IMG/VR virus record: IMGVR_UViG_3300006921_000053
Coordinates: 1-36,796 of that record
Strand: one strand, 5' to 3'
DNA: 36,796 nucleotides
Source of the DNA: a virus
The notes beneath the pieces are model-generated. The model was not told the origin of the DNA. It ran no database searches and was given only the letters and a program-made list of their open reading frames with translations. Positions 1-7,888 of this stretch are shown here, in pieces (position 1 is the first letter of the stretch; the number at the start of each line of letters is the position of its first letter). The position numbers and the translations under genes are program-made.

Positions 1-2
1 AG

Positions 3-200
3 TCCTCTACTCTCATTAGGATTATAGTTGTACCAAACTCTCGTGACATCGTTTCACTTAGAAATCAAATCCTAGAACTTGATTTAATTAACACCACTGT
101 AGCTGGAGTAATTGATAGTATTGCTGTGGGAGATGACAGCGGTGGATCATCTTATGTTGCACCCTCTGCATCTGTAAGTCCATCAGGCGCAGGTTATTAA
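3..200 (+). CDS. C-terminal end of an upstream baseplate gene (partial), possibly gp6
   Basis: The frame is open from the first bases of the window to the TAA at 198-200, giving about 65 residues of a gene that begins outside. The readable part starts with a basic, hydrophobic stretch (residues like LIRIIVVPNSRDIVSL) and ends in a Ser/Gly/Ala-rich tail finishing SPSGAGY. It lies 2 bases before the gp7-like gene. In T4 the gene before 7 is 6, a baseplate wedge subunit, so gp6 is the positional guess. The hydrophobic part also loosely recalls the C-terminus of T4 gp53. The sequence alone does not decide, and only the existence of the coding end is secure. Confidence 0.5.
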   Translation, partial: SSTLIRIIVVPNSRDIVSLRNQILELDLINTTVAGVIDSIAVGDDSGGSSYVAPSASVSPSGAGY

Positions 201-202
201 AA

Positions 203-3200
203 ATGGGTGAATCAGAACTAACAACCAAGGTATCAAATCTGATTGATGGTCAGGTTCCTGATTATATTCAGGCTGACCACCCTATATTTGTTGATTTTCT
301 GAGACAGTATTATAAGTTTCTAGAATCTGCACAAATAACTATAACAGGAACAGTAGATCAGGTTCTGCTTGAAACTGCATCAACTAGTTTTCTTACGTTA
401 GATGGTACTGATAGATTTAGTTCAAACGATTCAAGTAAAATTGTTTTTGAGGACAGCACAGGTAAGTTTGAGGTTGGTGAAACAATTACTGGTGGAACAA
501 GTAAAGCAACTGCTACAATACTAGTAGACGACAATGAAACTCTTTACATATCTGCCAACCAAAAATTCAAAGAAGGCGAAACAATCACTGGTGGCACTAG
601 CGGTGCAACTAGCACTTTGGTCAAGTATCGTGCCAATCCTGTACAGAACATTCAACAACTTTTTGAATATGCAGATCCAGATAACACGGTAGATCATTTT
701 CTAAATGCCTTTAGAGATTCCTTTATGGAATCTATACCCACATCTCTTGCAAGTGGTGTGTCTAAACGAAACCTCATTAAACAAATCAGAGATCTGTATG
801 CGGCAAAAGGCACGTCTGAAGGTCATAAACTCTTTTTTAGAATTCTGTTAGGACAGGAAGCTGAGATTTATTATCCTGAAAAGGATATGTTGAGATTAAG
901 TGATGGTAATTGGTCCAAACCCATTATCATACGATGCACTTCTGATACGTCAGGTGCTGTTCCTGCTGACATGGTTGGTAAAAACATTACGGGAGCGTCA
1001 TCTGGAACAAAGGCTCAAATTATTTCCGAATTTACTTTTCAACAGGGTAGAGAGAGCGTAACTGAATTTTCTCTTCGGGAAGACACCATTGAGGGTAGCG
1101 GGTTTACCATATCAGAAACGTTTACAGGTGTATCTGAAACAGAAGACATAAACATGCAGTTCACTATTCAAGGAATAGTGACTAACATTTCAGTAACAGA
1201 TAGTGGATTACTTTATAGTAAAGGTGATAGTCTAACAATAGATGCAGCAATTGGTAACGGTAATGTTACTGCTGAGGTAAGCGAAATAACTTCAGGTGGT
1301 GTTAGTGATGTTTTTGTAGACAGTTCCGGCACTGGATACAAAGTTGGTGATGCTATTAAGTTTACAGCTGTAAGTGCTGATGCTGACTCTGTTGATGCTC
1401 GTGCCTTTGTATCTGTTGTTGGTGGTAGATTGTCCACTGAAGACAGCACAGATAGTACGGCAGAAAATATTCTTTTAGAAGATGGTACAGATCAACAACT
1501 TGTTCATTCATCGATTTTATTGGATGGTACTGAACTGGTCGATGCTGCATCAGAGCCTTATGCTGTTCTTGGTACTGATAGGAGATTTAGTGATAGCGCA
1601 CTATATTATTATCCTTTGTATGTTAATAAAAGAAAGGCACAAGTAAGTTCAACTAAAACAGGTGGAGCTATCTCTTCTGTAAATGTTGTCAATGCTGGTT
1701 CTGGTTATACAAACGGAACCTATTATGCAGCGGTGTCTGGTGATGGTGATAATCAAGGAACGGCTACAGGTGCTGTTATAAGAATTGTTGTTAGAGAAAA
1801 CAAGATTGCCTCTTTTGGTAATACACTTGCAACGGAAACTACAATTCATAGATCAGGTAGTGGTTACAGTTTTGGTAATGTAAGGCTTACAAGTGGATTC
1901 ACCTTTTCTGACCCAGAATTAACAACCACCTCTGATATGGGTGGAAGTGATGGTTTGATATTAATCACACCAAACGTTGTGGCTGTGAAGGCTAATGCAT
2001 ATATCTTTGACCAATATCCCGGCATAACTTTTTGGATGCCAAGTGATAATCAGAATAATGCCAAGTCAACTTTTGATAGTAACATTTATGATTTGTTTGA
2101 AAGTCGTAAGGCTGCTCTTAATGATGGTGCACAATTACGTCAAGAAGATGGAACAACTGGCACCGGATTAGGTGATAAACTTTTATCTGAAGAATCTTTG
2201 TTGTTGACGGATGCCTATGGTACATCATCAGATGGTATTGTTTTAGAAACAGCAACATTTGGTGAATCTGAACAGACTGAACTCAATAGAGTGTTTTTAG
2301 CTAATTCTGGCAATGGTTATACCTCACTACCGAATCTAAGTATCATTACAGAAAATGGTGCAAACGCAAACCTTATTGCAAACACAACTGATATTGGTAA
2401 GGTGACCGAAATTAAGGTTACTGATGAAGGGTTCAAGTATTCAGTTGCTCCAGATGTTTCATTAAATACAAATCTAATTCTCAAAGATGTTGTTGGAACA
2501 TTTTTAACAGGACACGAATTCACTACTCATAATGGTTCAGTAGTTTCATATGATTCGGATACGCAAAAACTCGTAATAGATGCTCCACCAAATGATCGTA
2601 TCAATTTAGAACAATCTAGTACATATAATGACGGTGTTCAGTTAGAGGACTTTGATATCGTTGAGCCTGGTCGTCCAGATCACGGCCCTGTTGCTACAGT
2701 TTATAAAGTTATTGATGAAGTCGGTTCTGGGTTTTTGCTCAATAACTCTGTTGCGTTAGGGACAAATATTCTTTTAGAAAATGAGACAGGTCAAATCTTG
2801 TTAGATGCTCATGATACCGATATTTTCCAAATCAGTTTAGAAAATGATCGTGATAGACTTGAGTTTAATATTAGACTGGAAGATAATGTTGCAGAACTTG
2901 GTGATGAGGGTCGTGGTCGTGAGAATATTTTATTAGAGTCTGGTGAAAGAGATAGAATTATTCTAGATGGTTTTGATGTCGGCGATGACGGTTATACCAT
3001 TTCTGATGCACAAGTCTATCTGGTTACTGAGCACATTAGTAACAATCTGGTTTTTGATGGAACAGACTCTGGTGGTTCAGATGCTGGAGACAACTTTATA
3101 ATTCGTGATTTTGAATTGCAGAAAGACTCAGATGGACCCATATTTATAAATCATGGACGATCCATAAGACACGTTAATACTCCAAACAATAGACTTCTCG

Positions 3201-5635
3201 GAGAAAACCTAGAAACGTTTATTACAGAAAGTACACCAGATGTATCTAGTGTATCGTCTGGTAAAGCTTTATATGATCAGGTTATCTTTGACGGAGATCA
3301 ATCTGATGGTTTAGGTAATATTCTTTTTGAAGATGGCGGCCGAATACTAAACGAAAACTCTGGCAATAATCTTCTCTTGGATGGCACAGATGAATCTGGT
3401 TCTGATGCTGGTTCTGAATTATTAATGGAAAATGAAACTCTTGGTGATCAACTAGCCTTAGACGGAACAACCAGTATTGCAACAGATGCAGGCGACGAAG
3501 TTCTTTTGGAACCTGGCTCGAATGTTTTCAATCTTGTTGGAGATACTATCACATCCTCTAGCGGTGCAACAGCAAAAATTCTTTCTCAGGGCACAGCAAC
3601 AGCAGAGGCATCGTTCGGAACCACTTCAACTCGGATAGGTCGATACTCTGATAATGATAGTCATATCAGTGATAAAGATATCCGTGTTCAAGACTCTTAT
3701 TTTTATCAACAGTTTTCTTATGAGGTAAGAGTCAACGCAGCCATATCTGAATATATGAATGAGTTAAAGGCATCTGTGCATCCAGCTGGTTTTGCTCCAT
3801 TTGGTAAGATTGCAATCTCAACACAACTTTCAGCAGGTATTGGTGTTACCGCAGCTGGTGTTGCTGATGCTACAGTTGATGACACATTTACACCAGAGCT
3901 TGCCTCACTGTTCAGGTTGATATTTGGTCCAACCATAAAAGTTAATCACGGCGTTCGTGAGAATGTTCTTTCAACAGACGGTGAGAGCAGTTTGTTTGAT
4001 TCTCTTTTGACAGAGAATGGTGTCGCTATTGGCGATAAACTTTTAGAAGAAACAGATGGCGATAATCTACAGTTTGAAAGTGGGCTTGATATTGCGATAG
4101 AAAACTCTCCCAAATCTGGTGATGGTAGTGTTCTTTTGGAAACAGGTGCTGGTGGTGGTTTGTTACTTATGGAAACAGCACTTGGTGAGAACGGCATTCT
4201 TAATAGGTCGGTTTCAAAGGTAACAAAACTTAATGTTACGCCGCAACTTGTTAAAACAAAAAGGTCTTATGGTGCGCCTTTATTTGCTAACACTCTGCCT
4301 GGGTCACTTTTCTTTGATAGACCTGGCGTTCAATTAGAAGCTGGTAATAGAGATAAAGCTCCTATTATTATGCAAGACAATTTGGTGTTGGATGGTTTTG
4401 ATGAATACGGAACTGGTGCCGGAGATAGAATAGTCTACGAGGACTCTTTAGATAACTCAACTTCCTCTACTGTCAAAATTGATGAAATAGGTTCATTATC
4501 AATATCAGATATTGTTAGTCTTAACACTGTGGGTTATATTGAATCTGCTGGTGGAGATAGAAACTTTACTGAAGAGCCTGAGGGTAGTATTGTATTTGAG
4601 CAAAGTGCAGCATCTGACGAATTAGTTTTAGAAGATTTCATTGTGTTTGAGTTGAACGCAGATGAAGTAAGAAACGAGGTAATAATATCAGAGAACGGTC
4701 AAAACATATTACTAGAAACCACTGGTAGGTTTAGAGACACTGAAGTTGGCCGCATAGCAGTTGAGTCTGGTTCTGAGGATAATGCTTTCCTTAAAAACGG
4801 TTCCGATGTCAACATTCTCAAACTGGAAACAGAAACAGATGCAAACGGTTATCTGTTGGGTGAGGATGATACCATCAGTGCTGTAGATCGTAGTATCAAT
4901 GTTGTTATAGAAAGTGGTCTTCTTGAAAATGAAAAGATAATGACTGAGGGTAGTTTGATTGAATTTGAAGGCGACACTAATGTTGGCACCATTCCAGAAA
5001 GAAATTTTGGTAACAGAAACGTTGTGCCGTTCACAAGAGAAGCCAGAGTTCATACAGAGTTAGCTGCGTCCAGAATATCATTGCAGGATGAACGTGATAC
5101 TAATGTATTCATCGCGTTGGATGGTACAGATAGTTCATCAACAGATGCTGGTGATAATATTATACTTAACGGCACATCCGCTGTTCTGGATATTGGGGGT
5201 AATATTCTTCTGGACGGCACTGATGCCGCACAAAGTGATGCAGGTTCATCAGTTATTTTGGATGCGAGTGCTTCTGGTACTGATGTTGGAGAAAATCTGT
5301 TATTGGATAGCACTGGTGGCCGGGACGATGGTGATCGTATTCAACTTATGAGTACAAATTATAATCTGGTGCCAGGAAATGAGGGTGGTTTTGTTTTGTT
5401 GAATGGCACAGATGGTTCATCAACGAATGCTGGTGATGAATTGTTGTTAGAATCTGGAACGATTGAATTCTTGGAACAAAACACATTGAACGTATCACTT
5501 GGTGCAACAACTGAAGAGGGTGGGCTTGTTTTACCAATAAGTGAAAAATCATTATCTCTTTCGGAGCAAGCAAATTCCTTTGACTCTGAGATCGGAACGT
5601 TTGATTCGTCAATTTTAACTTTTGATGCTGCATAA
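203..5635 (+). CDS. 7: Baseplate wedge protein, gp7-like, with large repeat-rich insertions
   Basis: The protein has 1810 residues against 1032 in T4 gp7. Near the N-terminus it has DHPIFVDFLRQYYKFLES. At about residues 180-230 it has RDLYAAKGTSEGHKLFFRIL followed by an EAEIYYP segment. These match in order the T4 gp7 segments around its SYDFYSTKGIEASYKFLFKVL and EVEIE region. Near residue 1195 KASVHPAGFAPFGKIAI matches T4 FVHPVGFGFIAITLL. The first ~680 residues of T4 gp7 have no counterpart. Extra sequence is made of GE-x-ITGGTSGAT microrepeats (residues ~90-145), a GSGYTNGTYYAAV domain (~497-590), and many LDGTD/DAGD and I-L-L-E-x-G repeats, which also form the C-terminal ~600 residues. 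The role is inferred from the match and from gp8 two genes downstream: a virion baseplate wedge component. Only a weak ribosome binding site precedes the ATG. Confidence 0.75.
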   Translation: MGESELTTKVSNLIDGQVPDYIQADHPIFVDFLRQYYKFLESAQITITGTVDQVLLETASTSFLTLDGTDRFSSNDSSKIVFEDSTGKFEVGETITGGTSKATATILVDDNETLYISANQKFKEGETITGGTSGATSTLVKYRANPVQNIQQLFEYADPDNTVDHFLNAFRDSFMESIPTSLASGVSKRNLIKQIRDLYAAKGTSEGHKLFFRILLGQEAEIYYPEKDMLRLSDGNWSKPIIIRCTSDTSGAVPADMVGKNITGASSGTKAQIISEFTFQQGRESVTEFSLREDTIEGSGFTISETFTGVSETEDINMQFTIQGIVTNISVTDSGLLYSKGDSLTIDAAIGNGNVTAEVSEITSGGVSDVFVDSSGTGYKVGDAIKFTAVSADADSVDARAFVSVVGGRLSTEDSTDSTAENILLEDGTDQQLVHSSILLDGTELVDAASEPYAVLGTDRRFSDSALYYYPLYVNKRKAQVSSTKTGGAISSVNVVNAGSGYTNGTYYAAVSGDGDNQGTATGAVIRIVVRENKIASFGNTLATETTIHRSGSGYSFGNVRLTSGFTFSDPELTTTSDMGGSDGLILITPNVVAVKANAYIFDQYPGITFWMPSDNQNNAKSTFDSNIYDLFESRKAALNDGAQLRQEDGTTGTGLGDKLLSEESLLLTDAYGTSSDGIVLETATFGESEQTELNRVFLANSGNGYTSLPNLSIITENGANANLIANTTDIGKVTEIKVTDEGFKYSVAPDVSLNTNLILKDVVGTFLTGHEFTTHNGSVVSYDSDTQKLVIDAPPNDRINLEQSSTYNDGVQLEDFDIVEPGRPDHGPVATVYKVIDEVGSGFLLNNSVALGTNILLENETGQILLDAHDTDIFQISLENDRDRLEFNIRLEDNVAELGDEGRGRENILLESGERDRIILDGFDVGDDGYTISDAQVYLVTEHISNNLVFDGTDSGGSDAGDNFIIRDFELQKDSDGPIFINHGRSIRHVNTPNNRLLGENLETFITESTPDVSSVSSGKALYDQVIFDGDQSDGLGNILFEDGGRILNENSGNNLLLDGTDESGSDAGSELLMENETLGDQLALDGTTSIATDAGDEVLLEPGSNVFNLVGDTITSSSGATAKILSQGTATAEASFGTTSTRIGRYSDNDSHISDKDIRVQDSYFYQQFSYEVRVNAAISEYMNELKASVHPAGFAPFGKIAISTQLSAGIGVTAAGVADATVDDTFTPELASLFRLIFGPTIKVNHGVRENVLSTDGESSLFDSLLTENGVAIGDKLLEETDGDNLQFESGLDIAIENSPKSGDGSVLLETGAGGGLLLMETALGENGILNRSVSKVTKLNVTPQLVKTKRSYGAPLFANTLPGSLFFDRPGVQLEAGNRDKAPIIMQDNLVLDGFDEYGTGAGDRIVYEDSLDNSTSSTVKIDEIGSLSISDIVSLNTVGYIESAGGDRNFTEEPEGSIVFEQSAASDELVLEDFIVFELNADEVRNEVIISENGQNILLETTGRFRDTEVGRIAVESGSEDNAFLKNGSDVNILKLETETDANGYLLGEDDTISAVDRSINVVIESGLLENEKIMTEGSLIEFEGDTNVGTIPERNFGNRNVVPFTREARVHTELAASRISLQDERDTNVFIALDGTDSSSTDAGDNIILNGTSAVLDIGGNILLDGTDAAQSDAGSSVILDASASGTDVGENLLLDSTGGRDDGDRIQLMSTNYNLVPGNEGGFVLLNGTDGSSTNAGDELLLESGTIEFLEQNTLNVSLGATTEEGGLVLPISEKSLSLSEQANSFDSEIGTFDSSILTFDAA
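1694..1975 (+). repeat. GSGYTNGTYYAAV domain, copy 1 (in gp7)
   Basis: This stretch encodes a domain of about 95 residues, beginning AGSGYTNGTYYAAVSGDG, with a later SGSGYSFGNV and SGFTFSDPEL. A second copy lies in the gp8 gene at 7001-7290. Over 1694-1747 versus 7001-7054 I count 47 of 54 identical bases, and six of the seven changes are silent third-position changes. This indicates an intragenomic duplication or exchange under purifying selection. Confidence 0.85.
3047..3516 (+). repeat. LDGTD/DAGD repeat cluster in gp7, central
   Basis: Three units of the form (L/F)DGT(D/T)-x4-DAG(D/S)-x-(hydrophobic)2-x-E begin near 3047, 3371 and 3452. Examples are FDGTDSGGSDAGDNF, LDGTDESGSDAGSEL and LDGTTSIATDAGDEVLLE. 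Each unit is about 20 residues. The Asp-Gly turns alternating with short hydrophobic runs would suit a beta-structured or solenoid fold, which is inference. Confidence 0.75.
5111..5460 (+). repeat. LDGTD/DAGD repeat cluster in gp7, C-terminal
   Basis: Consecutive units read LDGTDSSSTDAGDNIILNGT, LDGTDAAQSDAGSSVILDAS, ASGTDVGENLLLD and LNGTDGSSTNAGDELLLESG. The segment 5253-5298 matches the sheath gene segment 32401-32446 at 42 of 46 bases, although the two proteins are otherwise unrelated. Confidence 0.85.
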
Positions 5636-5642
5636 TAATCAT

Positions 5643-5650
5643 TATAAATA
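5643..5650 (+). promoter_or_regulatory. T4-type late promoter
   Basis: The sequence TATAAATA is the exact T4 late promoter -10 element. Its last base is 22 bases before the ATG at 5672. A start about 6 bases downstream would give a leader of roughly 16 bases that still contains the GAGGGG ribosome binding site at 5660-5665. Confidence 0.75.
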
Positions 5651-5671
5651 ATAGAAGATGAGGGGCAATAA

Positions 5672-6370
5672 ATGGCATATCAATCAATAGGCTTAGGTGC
5701 AGCTGCTAATGATGGTAGCGGTGACACGCTAAGAGATGGTGCAACCAAGGTTAATGCTAACTTTGTAGAGTTGTATACTGCTCTTGGTAATGGCAGTTCC
5801 ATAAGTAGTGGTATCAGCGCATCGGCTACTGTTGTATCGTTGTCTGCTCCTAATATTAGTGGTGTTGTTGCGGGAACACAAACCTCTGCCACAATTACTA
5901 CACTTACATCCACGACTGTAAACGCAGGAACATTAGCACTTGCGGCTGGTTCTATAACAGATAGTTCTGGTTCTATTAGTTTTGGTAACGAAAATATTTC
6001 TACTACAGGCACGGCAACTCTTGCCACTGTAGATATTAATGCGGGTGCTATTGACGGAACAACTATTGGTGCTAACTCAGCGGCAGCAGGTACTTTTGCT
6101 GCAATCACAGGTTCGTCTTTGGCCATTACTGAGGATGGAACAATTATTTTTGAGGGTGCCACTGATGATGGTAACGAAACCACATTAACAGTTACAGACC
6201 CAACAGCAGATAGAACAATTACACTTCCCAATGAAACCGGAACTGTTATAACAACCGGCTCTTCTGATGCGGTCACTGGGAATATGTTGAAGAGTTCTTC
6301 TACCTTGCTCATAGTGAATTCATCTGGTTCAACGTTAAAAACAGTTATTGGTGCTGGTAGTGCATCATAA
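5672..6370 (+). CDS. Fibre-like virion structural protein
   Basis: The protein has 232 residues. It opens with GLGAAANDGSGDTLRDG and a KVNANFVELYTAL segment, a leader that recurs at the N-termini of appendage proteins in marine T4-like phages. The rest is Ser/Thr/Ala/Gly-rich short beta repeats (NISTTGTATLATVDINAG, DGTTIGANSAAAGTFAAI), as expected for a trimeric fibre or beta-helix. A segment reading TDPTADRTITLPNETGTVIT is also common in such fibres. It sits between gp7 and gp8 with its own late promoter and a GAGGGG ribosome binding site, where T4 has no gene. A tail or baseplate appendage is likely. The receptor or partner cannot be told. Confidence 0.7.
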   Translation: MAYQSIGLGAAANDGSGDTLRDGATKVNANFVELYTALGNGSSISSGISASATVVSLSAPNISGVVAGTQTSATITTLTSTTVNAGTLALAAGSITDSSGSISFGNENISTTGTATLATVDINAGAIDGTTIGANSAAAGTFAAITGSSLAITEDGTIIFEGATDDGNETTLTVTDPTADRTITLPNETGTVITTGSSDAVTGNMLKSSSTLLIVNSSGSTLKTVIGAGSAS

Positions 6371-6373
6371 ATA
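6366..6373 (+). promoter_or_regulatory. Late promoter variant CATAAATA before gp8
   Basis: CATAAATA fits the NATAAATA late motif of marine T4-like phages and ends 19 bases before the gp8 ATG, close to the spacing at the other late promoters here. It overlaps the stop codon of the preceding gene. An overlapping TATAAATT at 6372-6379 would leave the AGGA ribosome binding site (6380-6383) outside the transcript, so the CATAAATA reading is preferred. Confidence 0.55.
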
Positions 6374-6391
6374 TAAATTAGGAAAATAGAA

Positions 6392-7888
6392 ATGGCAGCT
6401 ATTATCACAGAAAAATTTAGACTTCATAACGCCGACCAGTTTGAGGAATCTTTCACTGAGTCTGCGAATAGTACCTATTATCTTTTTATAGGTAAGTCCA
6501 CACCATATACTTCAGGAACAAGCGGTGGTTCTGATGCATCGCCACCGACTCCTGTTGATGGTCCTTCTGATGAGTTCTTTTCGTGGGACGATATGATTGC
6601 TGCCAAAAAAGTGACTTCTTCAGAAGTTCAACGTGTCATTCCACGTAGAAACTGGGCAAACAGTACCAAGTTTGATATGTACCGGCCGGACTATAGTGCT
6701 TCTGTGACAGCAACATCTGGTGCATCTAATCTATACGATTCCACTTTTTATTTTATGACTTCTGATTTTCGTGTGTATAAGGTGTTGGACAACAATGCTG
6801 GAACTGCTTATAGTGGCACTGAACCCACAAGCACTGCAAATGCTCCGTTTTCGTTAGGTGGTTATGTGTTGCAATATATGTATTCTTTGACAAGTGCTCA
6901 GATCAATAGCTTTCTTACCGCTGATTTTATGCCGGTAGCTACAGATAGCACAGTCAGCGGAGCTGCAACAGATGGTGCGATTGATTCCTTGATTGTCACT
7001 GCTGGTTCTGGATATACAAACGGGACTTACTATGCAGCGGTTTATGGTGACGGTACTAGTCAAGGCACATCTTCTGGTGCGATTGTGAGAATCACTGTGA
7101 CGAGCAGTGTGATTCAAGCCTTTGGTTTGACGGCGGGAACAGATACTACAGTTCATGCAGCTGGAAGTGGTTATACTTTTGGCACGGTCAATCTTGCAAG
7201 TGGTTTTACATTTTCTGATGCCGACCTCAGCACTGCTTCTGCTATAGGTGGTTCTGGTGGTTCAATCTCAGTAGTAATTGGTCCAAAAGGTGGTCATGGT
7301 TTTAATGCTGTGCAAGAACTCGGCGGCCATTATGTTATGTTGGGAACAACTCTAACAGGTGCCGAAGGTGATGATATTACAACAGGAAATGATTTTAGAA
7401 AGATCGGTCTTGTGGTTGATCCTAATACATACGGAACATCTTCTGTTGCATCAATTAGCACAGCAAGAATGACATACGCACTGAAACTTACCTCACAGTC
7501 TGGTACGTTTGATGGTGATGAAAAGATTAGTCAAGCTTCAACTGGTGCTATCGGTAAAGTTGTCGAATGGGATTCTACAAACTCAATTCTGTACTATTCA
7601 CAGGAAAGGTTTGGTGACTACGGAACAAATGGCACTACTGGAGCATACGTTGCCTTTAGTGGTGCAAACGCTGTCACTGGAGCAACATCAAGTGCAACAG
7701 GAACGCCAGATGCAAATGCTGATTCTGCTGTAACTCTTGCTGGAGGCAACACAATCACGTTTACAGATGGATATGCGAACCCTGAGTTAGATGCTGATAG
7801 TGGAGACATTATCTACTTAGAAAATCGTAAACCAATCAGTCGGTCAAACGATCAGATTGAAGATATTAAAGTTATAGTGGAGTTCTAA
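6392..7888 (+). CDS. 8: Baseplate wedge subunit gp8 with an inserted repeat domain
   Basis: The N-terminal part has KFRLHNADQFEESF, a YLFIGKSTPY strand and RVIPRRNWANSTKFDMYRP, matching the T4 gp8 VIPRRDW region. The C-terminus SGDIIYLENRKPISRSNDQI matches T4 GEMIYMENRPPIIMAMDQTE. T4 gp8 is a dimeric baseplate wedge subunit. The protein here has 498 residues against 334 in T4. Much of the surplus is the GSGYTNGTYYAAV domain (~204-300) shared with gp7, plus a Gly/Thr/Ser-rich stretch (~395-450). An AGGA ribosome binding site precedes the start. The next gene begins on the base after the stop codon. Confidence 0.9.
   Translation: MAAIITEKFRLHNADQFEESFTESANSTYYLFIGKSTPYTSGTSGGSDASPPTPVDGPSDEFFSWDDMIAAKKVTSSEVQRVIPRRNWANSTKFDMYRPDYSASVTATSGASNLYDSTFYFMTSDFRVYKVLDNNAGTAYSGTEPTSTANAPFSLGGYVLQYMYSLTSAQINSFLTADFMPVATDSTVSGAATDGAIDSLIVTAGSGYTNGTYYAAVYGDGTSQGTSSGAIVRITVTSSVIQAFGLTAGTDTTVHAAGSGYTFGTVNLASGFTFSDADLSTASAIGGSGGSISVVIGPKGGHGFNAVQELGGHYVMLGTTLTGAEGDDITTGNDFRKIGLVVDPNTYGTSSVASISTARMTYALKLTSQSGTFDGDEKISQASTGAIGKVVEWDSTNSILYYSQERFGDYGTNGTTGAYVAFSGANAVTGATSSATGTPDANADSAVTLAGGNTITFTDGYANPELDADSGDIIYLENRKPISRSNDQIEDIKVIVEF
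7001..7290 (+). repeat. GSGYTNGTYYAAV domain, copy 2 (in gp8)
   Basis: This is the counterpart of the gp7 domain at 1694-1975. It begins AGSGYTNGTYYAAVYGDG and contains GSGYTFGTVNLASGFTFSDA. T4 gp8 has nothing comparable at this place, so it looks like an insertion between the conserved N-terminal and C-terminal parts. Confidence 0.8.

Noticed and set aside
4712-5053. Minus-strand frames opposite the C-terminal part of gp7.
   Set aside because: There is no ribosome binding site or family motif, and the + strand frame is continuous and repeat-structured here.
5680-6408. A 242-residue open frame on the minus strand opposite the fibre-like gene.
   Set aside because: It lies entirely over a convincing + strand gene with promoter and ribosome binding site. 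Its Val/Ala/Ser/Pro composition is what reverse reading of Thr/Ser/Gly repeats produces, and it has no recognisable motif.
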